Shown here: positions 47,924-59,900 of the stretch, piece by piece
How positions within the stretch are numbered: the first letter of the stretch is position 1
Layout of the letters: each line of letters begins with the position of its first letter
Assembly (NCBI GenBank): GCA_038496445.1
Contig: JALMLS010000612.1
Span: forward strand, 310,001 to 374,000
Origin: Trichosphaerium sp. ATCC 40318
Taxonomy: Eukaryota; Discosea; Flabellinia; Trichosidae
Length of the DNA stretch: 64,000 nucleotides
Direction of reading: 5' to 3'
Position numbers and translations under genes: made by a program
Notes under the pieces: model-generated
Databases searched by the model: none
Told to the model about the DNA's origin: nothing
What the model saw: only the letters and a program-made list of their open reading frames with translations

Positions 47924-50411
47924 TTATACAGTGTTCAATAGCTCAATACGTTGTTGCTCACGTATTTTCTGTCGACAACGCGCCAGTAGTGATTTTAGTT
48001 CAGTGACATGTTCTTCTACTAAGAGAACGCTTAATCTATCCAATATTGTCTCTAAGCAAGGTGTAGAGTATTTTACTTCTTCCAATAAATGCTGTGTTAC
48101 TAGTTCATTATTGTGCTCTAACCATTGATCAGTAAAAGACTTAATCGTAGACCCGATAAAGAGAAAAGAACAAGAAAGAAAGCCGAAAAAAGTTGGCCGA
48201 AGTTCAATAAAAGAAAAAGCCTGTTGTTGGGTTTGATGGTGTGATAGTATAAAATCTACGTACCCAATAGTATTACTAGTCCAAAAAACGTATCATTAAC
48301 GATATTATCATCTTTTGGATGGTTTGCTACAGCAAGACAGTAACTATGAACTACACGGCGTCGTATTAATTGCTCAATATGCTTCTCATCTGTTCCATAA
48401 TATTAGAAACTATGGTAAACTAGAAAAAAAGATGTACCGTGTAGAAGATTTGTAAAAAAAGTGACAGCTGCGTCTACAATGAGTATTTCATCTTGATACT
48501 TCTCTATTGTATCCATTACAATATCAGCAAGGCCGAGCTCTATGATTTGAGGACGACAGAAGCCTTAAAAAACAGTATAAGACCTTAAAGAAAAACTGCC
48601 AATAAACCAAAATAAAAGGCCTAAAAGAGAGGTAAAGGACTCTACTGTATTACTTACTATACGTAGCGAAGTTTCGCAATGCTGAGCAACAAAAATCTAG
48701 GATCGTGCTATCTCCACTACACGCCAACATGTGACGCTTTAAAATTTGTAGAATCTTAGCGTCGAACAGATGTACCACTGCTTTTTCTATTTTGAAAATT
48801 TAGACTACGCGTTTCAAAACACGTTATCTACGCGAAACAGAATGTTCGAGAATAGAGATAATAAAGCTTACCATCGAGTGCTAAGTTTATAACCAATCCA
48901 TAGGCGTCAGAATGAACGTTATCTACAATAATAATTTAGGAAAAAGGAAAAGATTTTCAGGAACAAAGCTTTAATCCATACGACGATTAGGCTAGCTTTG
49001 TATGTTCGTTCTGGACATAATTTAGAAAAGCGTACCAAAGAAGTTTTCAAAGTAGCTCAGTAATTGATCAACTGCCCCAATTTCAAGTAGTCGACGTGAG
49101 TAATCAGCTATGAGTGCTATTTTAGAGAAACTGTGACACGGGGGTAGAAGAATTTGTTTGGATTTTTTGAAACTGTTTTTTGATTTTCGACTTGTCTGCT
49201 TGTTTGTGTACCTGAGATATACGTTATATTACGGAAAAAGAAGCATACTTCATCTTGTAGTTGTTTATGATCTTTATAGCGCTTCATAGCATTTGTTGCT
49301 TTTTCCAGTACTGATGCTTCTACCAATCGTGCGCTTATATTAGGTAATTTATGACTAAGATTTGCCAAACAAAATAACACATTGTGTATGACTTGTGCTT
49401 CTCCAAAATGAAGATCAAGTATATTCATTAGCGTATTAACAATACCAGCATCACACATGAGCTTATGATTATTCTCTAAAGTACTCTACAAGTAAGAAAA
49501 AAATCCACTAAAACAAAACAAAAATGACAAAAGGGTTTTTTTGCTTTTTTACGTACCATACAGTGAAAGATTTCCTAGCGCTCCTGCTGAGTCTTGGCAT
49601 AGTAGGGGATGTTTAGAGAATCTCTTAAGGCCATCAATGATAATAGTAACAACTTTGGCTGCAGGGATAGTTAAACAGACAACAGATGTTGTTTATTTGT
49701 GTACCTTCATAAAACTTTTTTTCTTGCTCGCAACTGTCTTGTCCGTCATCAATTTGTTGGAAACACATACGTTTTGTAACATAACACGCTAGTGTAAGTA
49801 GTTCTAGATCATCAGGGTTTGATTTCATTAGCTGGGTAACCTTTTTAAACGGTTTTAGCTTTCACCTTTAACTAATCGGTTATTGTATACGTACTTGTGC
49901 TGCTTCTGATATCGTTATGTTATTGACGCCTCTATGTGCATCTGCTTCATACGCTAATTCTAATGGCACGCCCTTTTCTACGAGCATCTTTATCCTGATC
50001 CTGCACTCATGTGATTAGTCACGATAGCCACCATTGTAGGCGTACTTGTGCAATTTTACAAAAAAAGCCTTTCGCTTGTTGTCAGCCCATTCCCAACGAG
50101 ATCGCCACCAAGCTAATTAAAATGAGCGTTTCATAATTTTAAAGGAGAATGTACGAGGTTTATCCTGTATTGTTTCAGGGCGATCAATTAACCTACAAAA
50201 CACGTTATAAACAACCAAGAGAACAGTAGTAATTGCTTTACCCATAATACAACTCTGGATAATAGCATTGAAGGCTCCGCTTGAGTAGCGCTATCTCATA
50301 CGATATCCAACGGTACCTACGCGATGCAAGGGACAACGCTGCAAGAGAATAAGGTGACAAATAAGCGCATAATTGATCTAGCAGTTCGTTGGGTAACAAC
50401 AAGAGCGACAT
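47924..50411 (-). CDS. F-box protein with armadillo-type repeats
   Basis: More than ten exons. The N-terminus, LLLLPNELLDQLCAYLSPYS with LAALSLASRRYRW, is an F-box. The body shows helical repeats of ARM type, best seen in AGIVNTLMNILDLHFGEAQV, IHNVLFCLANLSHKLPNI, and MKRYKDHKQLQDEVCFFFRN. The C-terminal part continues helical (ELVTQHLLEEVKYSTPCLET) and ends REQQRIELLNTV. F-box plus ARM is the layout of plant ARABIDILLO-type and related SCF adaptors; the ARM part would bind the substrate. Exon joins in the middle (48150-49100) are only roughly placed. Confidence 0.7.
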
Positions 50412-50673
50412 GCTGTTTGTAAACCTTTAAAACTCACGTTTAATTGACTTTAACAGACTTGTTGTGACGATTTCGTTGATTTTTAAGTGTCACTTTGAAT
50501 ACTGTTTTCCTTGTGATAGTGAACGTACAAAGCGGGCCATTATGGAAAAATGATGGGTTGCGCGTATTTTTGCAGTTTGCGTTGGTCAGGAGAGAAAATA
50601 ACGTCGCTGTAGGTTAGAGGATTTTTTTTTTTCATTATTTGTACAGTTTTACGTTTAGTTTACAGGGTTTGAT

Positions 50674-51823
50674 TTATGCTCCAAACCAGCTTCCCGTGGC
50701 ATCTACGCAAATAATGAGGGTTGTACAGGTTGTTTCAGATAAAAAAAAAACGTACTCATTACATTTGTCAAGAAATCCTTTGGTCGTTTTGGTTGAAGAT
50801 GTATTTCGCGTGGAAAAAAGTCATCTTCTTTTTGAGGTGTAGTTCGTGGTTGTACTGATTTACGTGGACTTTGGTGATGTGGTGATCGCAAAGGATCTTT
50901 AGAATTCAAAATTAAAAAAAGATCCACTAGTTTTAAAGGGTCACATACCATTACGTATACCAGTATGCATGCCAGTATGTATGCTAGCTTGCACGCCACT
51001 ATGCATGCCATTGCGATTGCGTAGAGGCGATCTCATATTATCGTTAAAAGCACTCAAGGTGGGTTGTGGTTGTGGTTGGTACTAAGTACTTGTTAATCAT
51101 GAAAAACAAAAATTCTTGTTCGTTAGACATACAGTTACTGATTGTGCTGGTGCAGTAGTACGCAGGTGTCTCTCTGGAGGAACATAGTCTCCAGGACCGA
51201 ATTGTGGGATTATTTGCTCTTGTCTCTGCTGCGTCTGAGGTGTCGTAGTAGCAAAGGTGCCTGTTCCGAGCTTTTGAACAGTATGATGTTGAAAGTTGTA
51301 TGCTTGGTTTTGATGTGCTAGAATTTGCGTCAGTTTAAATCAAATCGAAATAGCTAATGTTATAATACCTTGAGATTGATCTATTCGGTTTGACACCATA
51401 GCTATGTTTTCATCATAGAATCTGCGAGTTGTTAGCTACGCGAAACAAGTTATAGTTAGGTGTGGCATACTGTAGTTGTGGAGGACGATCAAAGGTACTC
51501 AATTGTACCGTAGATGGCTCTGTGGTTTGCATACCTACGTTATGTTACCGTTATGACATGTAACGAAGACAATTGACGTGCCTTTCGAAAGTTTGGAAAC
51601 CTCCATTGGTAAGAATGCTTGCTTTGAGAAGCCCTTATACTCTATTGCTCAATCAAAAACTACGACTAAGTGTATTCGTACCTTCTACCTCCCGAGACAC
51701 CACTGGGGTACCCATGGAGCCGATACCTACAGGTGGAAGCGTATTAAGCGCTGTATGGCCTACTGGTAAGTCTGAAGGGTTCTCGTCGACTAAACTGGCC
51801 CACAATACACTCTCGTAGCTCAT
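50674..51823 (-). CDS. Low-complexity Gln/Pro/His-rich protein, unknown
   Basis: About seven exons. The start MSYESVLWASLVDENPSDLP is followed by disordered-looking sequence: IGSMGTPVVSREVEGT, SNRIDQSQ, NFQHHTVQKLGTGTFATTTP, then QTQQRQEQIIPQFGPGDYVP, and a short His/Gly repeat (HSGVQASIHTGMHTGIRNG) encoded by an imperfect DNA repeat near 50945-51010. A basic Ser/Pro segment follows (SPHHQSPRKSVQPRTTPQKE). It ends NATGSWFGA. No catalytic domain is seen. It may be a scaffold or RNA-binding assembly protein, but nothing proves it. Confidence 0.5.
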
Positions 51824-52038
51824 TGTAAATATGCTCTTTTCACCACAAAATAAAAAGAAATTAAAAATGGCGGTCAGATAGTTTCATTTGTCAAAAATAA
51901 TTAGCGTCAAGTGTCACCCATTACGTGACGTCTTTATGTCGTAACTCTTTGTAAATACCACTGTTCGTTTTAATGTACATAGTAGCAATAATGTTGCAAG
52001 TGTTGTTTGTTTAGGTACAACAGTTTTTGGTTTGTTGG

Positions 52039-52611
52039 TTATTGTTCTTCTTTGTTGCCTTTCTTCTTCATCTTTGCTTCTCTTCCCCATACCTTCGGTG
52101 GTTCATAGACGTATGTTGTATTGTCTATTCTGTGAGGAAAGAGTGTCATCATATCGTCTAACAGTGATTAGTTTTAATGCAATCGCTGTGACAATCCGTA
52201 CCGAGCAACATCCAGCCTTTCTTATCAGCTGTTGTGATTCTACGCTCCTCGCCATCATGCTCTGGTACGCCTATAATGCTGTTTTAGTGCCTGTTAGCCT
52301 ATGTTGAGATTACCTTTGTAGATTTTGATGCCCCATGCCTGTCCAAAGTTTCCTCTTTGGTTCTATGTAGTGTCAATAAGCTATTTTGAGCGCATTTGTA
52401 CCCTGTATGTCGGTTTTACGCGTGTAATAAGCCAGTAAGAATTAGCTTCGTTCTTTTTACCATCCAAAGGTTCATTTGGATACCATGTCTTGCGTACAAC
52501 CTTTTTACCCAGGCCGTATTGCTCAAGCTTTAGTGTTGCTTCAAATAAGCGTAAACCTTGACCTCTGCCCCTCTTGAATGTCTTGATGGCTGTTTTGCGC
52601 ACAATAGCCAT
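52039..52611 (-). CDS. MRPS34: Mitochondrial ribosomal protein mS34
   Basis: Four exons. The start is MAIVRKTAIKTFKRGRGQGL, basic like a mitochondrial presequence. The family core is QYGLGKKVVRKTWYP, SYWLITRVKPTYRNQRGNFG, then QAWGIKIYKADKKGWMLL. This matches the mS34 pattern as I recall it from plants and animals (GLG---T-K-W, Y-ITRV, GKAWG---WKG, then KGW-L). The C-terminal exon reads RIDNTTYVYEPPKVWGREAK and ends GNKEEQ. It belongs to the small subunit of the mitochondrial ribosome. The intron after KIYK has an ambiguous acceptor; I used the one ending CACAACAG. Confidence 0.65.
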
Positions 52612-52864
52612 GTTTAAATCTTGCCTTGTCTAGTAAATGCTATTTAGAACGGTAGTACGAGTGTAAATGACGTACAATGTAAGTTCAAGGACGGCTTGTC
52701 GTTTTAGATGAGAATTGGTCTGACTTGTAGTACCTTGTCTTTTGAATTGTATTCGCCAAACTTGCATGTTCCTGTAAGACCAATGCTTCCCTTGACGCAT
52801 GGCCGATAAAGTACGTTGTTATTCTTTTTTAATTGTTTTGCATTTGTTGTACTGACAAACGCGA

Positions 52865-55800
52865 ATGGCTTGCCGATTGCGTTTATCGTTCGAGTTCTTA
52901 CCCGTTGTAGCCGGAACACTCACACACTCCACCCACATCACTACACATACTAGACGATAGTCTAAAGGCCAGCATACCGTCGTGGGCGTACGAAAAATAT
53001 GTTTATTTGCTACGCGAAACGGACCAGCTCGAACAAGATCTTGTAGAGCGCATACACAAGCTCAACGAGAAATATCTCGTACTTAACAATTGGAAACAGA
53101 AAACAGTTGTGCGCTACCACGAACACTTACAAACCACTATCAACGGCGTCAGCAAGGAAGTAAATCGTGTCCTACTTCAGCAAGTACGAATTGACACTTT
53201 CTCTTACTCTAAAACTGTATCAAAAAAAACCGACTTTATGTAACCATGCGCATAGGACCAACTTTTGGCGGAACACAAGCGTACTGAGCAAGAAAAAAGA
53301 TCGGAGCTTGCTTCTAAAAAGTCCCAGCTCGCCGCTGACACTGTACACTTACAAGAGCTTAACGAGCAAGCCAAGCAATTAACAGAAGATAAACTACAGC
53401 TCGAAAAATTACTGTCAAATCTAAAAGGTAGAAAAAAGCACCTTATTGACCCACGGTTCGTTTCTGGTCGTCCACGGGCGTCCCTAGAAGCTACAGTACG
53501 CGAAGAAGAAGATTTCAGGGATGTAACATGGAAAGCAAAGTTTTCAGAGGAGGTACGGGCAAACATTCTCGAATAGGCAAAAAGTGAAATTTCTGAATTT
53601 TCTCCTAGACTGCCCGTTTATCTCCCTTATCAACAATAACATCATGTTTGATGGCTTCTAGAAAGCTTTGCCTATCAGCTATACGAGATTTAGTAACGCT
53701 TGGCAACTGTAGCGTTCCTGAAGCGCTATGCAACCTGTTACAACAATCAAGCGACGTTGATACTATACAAGTACTGTCTTTTGCACAAACACGTGACAAT
53801 AGTCTGATATATTTATAGGAGCTCTCTGATGCGTTTATTGCAGTCGTAGCCCATAATGAAGTTGAGCGCGGCGGTTTGGTATCTTGGGCTCTAAGACACA
53901 TGTCAAATCATTCAAGTGTAGAAAAATGGAAAGCACGCTTCAGGGGCCTTCCTACTCTTGCTGAGGTTGTTATAACATCTTTCTTGCGCACATTTGGCAA
54001 GAAGTACTTTCGTGAAACATTGCTTGAGTTTATTGAGGATGTTGCCACAAAGCCTTCCCTCGAGGTAACCTCTCTGAGATTTAATTTTTTTTTTTGAGAT
54101 CTTTCATTAAAAAAAGTGTTGAGCACAAGCTCTTTGTTTGCTCACTTGTTGCTATTAGATCGACCCTGTAAAGTGCAAGGACGCTAACAAAAACATGCAC
54201 ATTATAAAGAGCATTGCATCACGTCTTATAAGCGTGATTTGTGATAGTGTTGATACTATGCCACGACAAGTCCGTGATGTTTGTGTTGAAACAAAAATCC
54301 TTGTGCAAAAAGAATTTCCTGGTGAAGTACCTACTTCAATAGCTGAAATTTTACTTTTAAGACTTTTCGCTGTTGGTCTACGCGATCCAGAAGGGTACGC
54401 CTATACTGGAGAGCTGGAATCGCATACAAGGAGGACACTCGAGATTCTTGGTGATTTTTTATCTGTACGTTTTGTATTCTTTCTTTTTTTCTTTTTGTTT
54501 GTATTGTTAACAGTTCATTAGGGCTATGTATTTGGTAGATACGTGCACGAATATATGGGTGCATTGAATACAGTGCGTATGAACAATCTAGCGATTGTTC
54601 AACGATTTCTATTGCATGCTGCGACTGTACGTAACTTTTGTCTGATTGTTCTTTTTTTTTTTCGGGCAACAATTGACTCTTTTCTAGCCAAAAGCCGACT
54701 GTCAACTTTCTCCACCTTTTGCACCACTCACACAAAGACCACTATATTCTATACAAACTGCGCTTGCTTCTTTTAGTCACCAACGCAAGGAGAGCTTCTT
54801 AAATAACGTAAAGGCTGCTCAACCTCACGAATTCTACTCTTGTATATTGAAATACAAGACAGGTGAGAGGCTTCTGCAAATCTTACAAGGAATGAAAGTT
54901 GCACAAAAAGAGGGTGTATTGACAAGCAACACACGTTGGATAGGTGAATTAATAACGTACCTTACAGACGACAAATTGGAGGTTATCTTTGCGCTTATGG
55001 AAGGTAAAGTGAAAAACAAATTACAAAAAAAGTTTACTGATTTTTTTCTTCTTAGTGCTTCGAACTTGTTCATCTAGGACTATAGTCCTTGAAGTAGGAT
55101 TTGCTATTGTGACATTATATGAAGTTATTCCACCTAAACTAGGAGCTACAACAACGGAGCGGTTGTTTAAAGCTGTAATGCAAAAAGAAATGGCTCGTTT
55201 GCAACAAGCTCCAGGTTAGTCCTTAGAATAATTATAATTTGAGGCTAATACGTTGTTTAAAGCTGCCAGGTACATTCCAACGCTATGTGCAAGCATATTT
55301 AAGGTATGGAGTAGTCCTCATCTTCTTGTAAGCCAAAAATTTCTTGCTAAACAAACTAAGGCGTATACTTGGTTACAAGTTCGTACAGAGTTTATAAGCT
55401 GCGTTCGGCCTTTAGTACTAGAGGACGCAACCAGGAAACTTTTCAGAAAGTCATTTGAAGGTGACGAATTGGTATGCTGCTGAACAACAGTCATTAAACT
55501 TTATTCTACGCTCTCTGACTTCTTTTGTAGGTTAAGAAGCCAAAAAAACTGATACCTTTGATGGACGCTTTTCTGGAGTGTTTCAAAGCATTTTTAAAGA
55601 GCTGTCCAAAGCCTATTTGGCGCGTGTGCAATTTTATGACGAGACAAGTGATAGACTTGACAACAGAGTTTTGGTTGCTTCTTCTTGTGTTTCCTGTACT
55701 ACATAGTCCTGTGAAAGTACGTCTGTCGTATCACTAGTAGTGAGAGCACAAAACTAATGCAGTCTACATAGTCAGGATTCATCGAGTCTTCTGAACCGAA

Positions 55801-56396
55801 GCTAGTAAAGCGGCTGCCAATTTTTGCTGATTTTCTATCTCGTATCGCTTTAAAGCGGCGTGGAGACAAGATGGATGATGAAATGGCTTCCTTCTTAGTT
55901 ACAAACCACAACAGGTTTCACCGTGTGATAGAGGATTGGGCGGGTTCTTTTGTACGTCTTAGAACTCTTCAACTACACTAAGTTTCAGCTGAAAAAGTAC
56001 TAAACCGGAGTCGTAGGATGACGCACAAGCGAGTGACACTGCTGCAGGCTCGCGTAAAGTCGCACAACTGATTGGTCATAAAGTGCCTCCGAATACAAAA
56101 TTGGCTCAAGCGGAGTACCTATGCCACTTTTTGGATTCTAATGCAGGTCATTGGTTTAAGGTCTTTAATAAGAAACTAAAGACAAGGGTAATGACGCTTA
56201 CTTCATGCTTTTACACGCACAACAAAAACTTCGAAACTTTTTAACTTGTTTTTCCCTACTCGCTTACAATTTTTACAAAACTGGCCTACTTCTCACTAAC
56301 GCATTTATTTAATAGGGGATTTATGATGTTTATCTACTCACACTCTCGTGTATCAATTATCGTGTACCCGGTTCAAAGTCTCTCTCATATGAGTGA
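52865..56396 (+). CDS. RasGAP-domain protein with N-terminal coiled coil
   Basis: Around a dozen exons. The likely first exon MACRLRLSFEFLPV joins over a GTAGCC intron to ASIPSWAYEKYVYLLRETDQ; the start is uncertain. A long coiled coil follows (SELASKKSQLAADTVHLQEL, AKQLTEDKLQLEKLLSNL). The GAP domain then has the arginine-finger block KARFRGLPTLAEVVITSFLR (FRG as in the RasGAP family). Further on are RETLLEFIEDVATKPSLEID, DTMPRQVRDVCVETKILVQK, and IAEILLLRLFAVGLRDPEGY (counterpart of the FLR-PA block). The C-terminal region is helical and ends SKSLSYE. It should stimulate GTP hydrolysis on Ras-type GTPases. Confidence 0.82.
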
Positions 56397-56933
56397 CTGT
56401 GACGCTGTGAAACGCGCTGAGTTGATTATTAATGTACATTATATACATAATGCAAGGAATATATAAAAAAAAAAATTTGCTACCACAAAGTCGTTAAAAA
56501 GTGCGTTTCCTTTTGCTTTCACCTTTAGAACGAGATTTAAAAAAATGTGCATCTTGAGATCGTAAATCTGGATTGTTATTCAACGCACCCTAATTACAAG
56601 CTGATGGTAGTGTTAATATCAACGAACATGGTAATATGTGTAGTAAGCGTTAACACGGAGCTAAAAAAATCTGACGCAGATTTTTTCGTGCACAACGCGC
56701 TATTGTTAAGGTACGCTATCATATTTGGGTGTTTCAACAGAGGTAACAGGTACGCTGAGATTTTTCGTCCGTTCCTTCATTCGCTGCCCAGCAACCATAT
56801 CTTCGTTTACTTGTTGTCTGTCTTCTGTTTTATACCAAAAAAACCTCTTCTACACCACCGCTGTAGCTCTACCCTGTATTCTTTATAACTAACTCTTGCT
56901 GTAGTAATATAAAGTACACTACACTCTCAACCT
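56397..56933. other. Intergenic, nothing recognised
   Basis: Spacer between RasGAP and the large secreted repeat protein, both on plus. A hydrophobic open frame in this region lacks an ATG start and splice support. Promoter of the downstream gene presumably lies at the right end. Confidence 0.4.
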
Positions 56934-59900
56934 ATGCGCCTCCTTTTTATTCTCGGGGCACTCTTGTTCATAAGTGCTGTTGCCCAGACAGACTTTTCTC
57001 TAAGCACTATCTTTGATTCGTATCAAGATATCCTGGTTAACCACCAAGCCAATGATACCATCACTACGGCGACTATAAATACGAACCCTACTCAAGCTAT
57101 TGGTGGTAGTAGGACTGTAACTGCTAGCCTTGACAGTTTCATTATCACTCCTGCCTCTGTTAATTGCAATCCTACCGGCGGTACTTTAGGCGATTTCTCC
57201 TTTTCTTCTGAGGGTGGTGGCGTTGAAGGATCTTGTACACTTACCTATGACAGCCTTACTGACGGAGATTTCGCTCCAACTATAGGCTTCACTCAACTAC
57301 CTCTTGGCGCAAGTACGTGCACGGTTTAACAGCTTTTCTCTTTATTAATTTTTTTTTTCTAGGTTGCTGGATTCTCAACACACGAGTCATCTCTGGGGAT
57401 ACTGATGTAACTTTCATTGCTGATACAACATCAGGCCCATCCACTGCCACCCATAGAGTATTAGATACCGATGGCGAAGTTGTGACGTATTGTATTCCAT
57501 TCCCTGGTGCTGATCTTAACGCCTTGACTGCTGTAACTGGCGTAACACAAATACTGGAGACTGGTTCTCTTGACTCTGATTTACTTGTTGATTCCATTTG
57601 CGTTTCTCCTCAAGTCGTCTGCTCTCACGAACTTGAACTCGCCAACGGTGATCCTGTACCACCAGAGGGGGTACCAGTAGGTACGTTGCCGTAAACGTGA
57701 TATAATTTTTTTTTATTTGGATAAAAAATCTCCGTTCAGATCATAGTAGCTAACTATTATTATAGGTACAACCGTGAGCGTAGAATTTACTTGTATCAAT
57801 TTCCCATCGATCCCTTCACCTGCGGTCAACGTCAACATTAATTTCGACCTACCACTTGCTTTTGCAGTTGTAGACCAAGTATCTAGATCATGCACCAGTA
57901 ATTTCGGTTTCGTACGTGGTCTTTTTGTTATGTGGCTGTACCAAGTTTAGCGTCGTATTAATAATATATAATAGGTTAGCCCTGGTATTGCAAATGGTAT
58001 AGCCATAAATGGTTTTAGCATCTCTGAAAGCGGTTTTGTATCTTGTGAATTTGACTTTACTACTCAAGGTACTAAAATCCAACGCTTGCTTAACTAAACT
58101 AACTTAATCACAGCTCCTGCTGCTATCAGCGCACGTGTGGTACTCACAGAGGTGGCTTCTGGTATCGCAAGTTTCTCAGGTCAAGGTCCTCGGTGCGTTG
58201 ACCTTTTTTTTTTTTTTTTTGCTGTTAATCTGTCAAGTTCTTACGTTACTTAGTACTTTATGTGATACACCTCAGAATTTTACAAACAACGTCATAATTC
58301 AATCTGCGCCTACTGTTGCTCCTACAAACGCACCAACAGTCCCACCTACTGTTGCTCCGGTCACGCTAACTCCTACGAATGCACCAGTTCCACCTCCAAC
58401 TGCGCCACCTACGAATGCTCCATTCGGTGTAATTACGCCAACGAATGCACCATTCCCACCTCCAACAGAGCCACCTACGAACGCACCAGTTGTTGTAACT
58501 TCTCCAACGAATGCTCCATTCCCGCCACCAACTGAGCCACCAACGAATGCACCATTTGCTACAATAACACCAACAAACGCGCCATTCCCGCCACCAACTG
58601 AGCCACCAACGAATGCACCATTTGCTACGATAACACCTACGAATGCTCCATTCCCACCTCCAACAGACCCACCTACGAATGCTCCATTCCCACCTCCAAC
58701 GAACTCTCCAACGAATTCGCCAACTAATGCGCCAGTTACTGCTCCACCAACGAATGCTCCGTTCCCACCTCCAACAGACCCTCCAACGAACGCTCCATTC
58801 CCACCTCCAACGAACTCTCCAACGAATTCACCAACCAATGCGCCAGTTACTGCTCCACCAACGAATGCTCCGTTCCCACCTCCAACAGATGCACCAACGA
58901 ACGCGCCATTCCCACCACCAACGAACTCCCCAACGAACGCGCCAACCAACCCACCAACGAATCCTCCAACAGCTCCACCAACGAATGCACCATTCCCACC
59001 TCCAACAGCTCCACCAACGAACGCGCCATTCCCACCACCAACGAACTCTCCAACGAACGCGCCAACCAATGCGCCAGTCACCGCGCCACCAACGAATGCT
59101 CCATTCCCACCTCCAACAGATGCACCAACAAATGCGCCATTCCCTCCTCCAACCAATTCACCAACGAACGCGCCAACGAATGCACCAACTCTTCCACCAA
59201 CGAATGCACCAACGAACGCTCCTTTCCCACCACCTACCAACGCTCCTACCAATGCTCCTCTTGGATGCAATCCTTTCACACTTGCTGGAGGAGTATTCCC
59301 AGATGGTGCTTACACACTCATTGATGGAGCCAACGTCGAAGCACCTCCAGATTACTGTGTTCGCTTTGATGGATTTACCCTTGACAACGTACTCACTTTT
59401 TTCTTTCTTTTTTTTGCCATTACCTGTGTTGGTTGTTGCTAATCTCTTTACATAGCCTAACGATGTTCTCACATTCACTTGCTCAGCAAATGCTATGAGA
59501 ATTGAATTTGACTCTACTGCACGCACTATCACTGTTGTAGGTATCATCAGTGGTGGTGAAGATGTTGGAGCTGTAAGAGTAAATGAAAGCATTGGCTCTA
59601 CTTCCCTCACCTTCACGTACGATCCTTTCCTCTAACCACGTTTGTACTAATTTTCGAAACCATAGAAATGTTACTGTAGAAGGTACAGCACCAAACTACT
59701 ACTTGGTATCAAGAGACATCAACGACGGATTCTTTTTCTTCAGAGTACATAAAAAACAATATCCAATTTTCTTTTTCCTTTTAACACTCTTCTTCAGCAA
59801 CAATTCTTCGTAATCCGTTCTTTTGGCGCTGAATCAGCTCGCGTTTCGCCTATTGGAAATGGTCAATTCAACTTCTTGTACGTTTTATCCTAAACCTGCA

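Noticed and set aside
52704-52919. Minus-strand frame of 71 codons beginning FRLQRVRTRTINAIG
   Set aside because: It begins at GTG, not ATG, overlaps the probable first exon of the RasGAP gene, and has no recognisable family or splice support.
56547-56888. Hydrophobic 113-codon plus-strand frame
   Set aside because: No ATG at its start and no exon structure; hydrophobicity follows from T-rich sequence.
58299-59279. Minus-strand 326-codon Gly/Val/Ala-rich frame
   Set aside because: It is the antisense shadow of the Pro/Thr repeat array; repeats with a fixed period keep all frames open.
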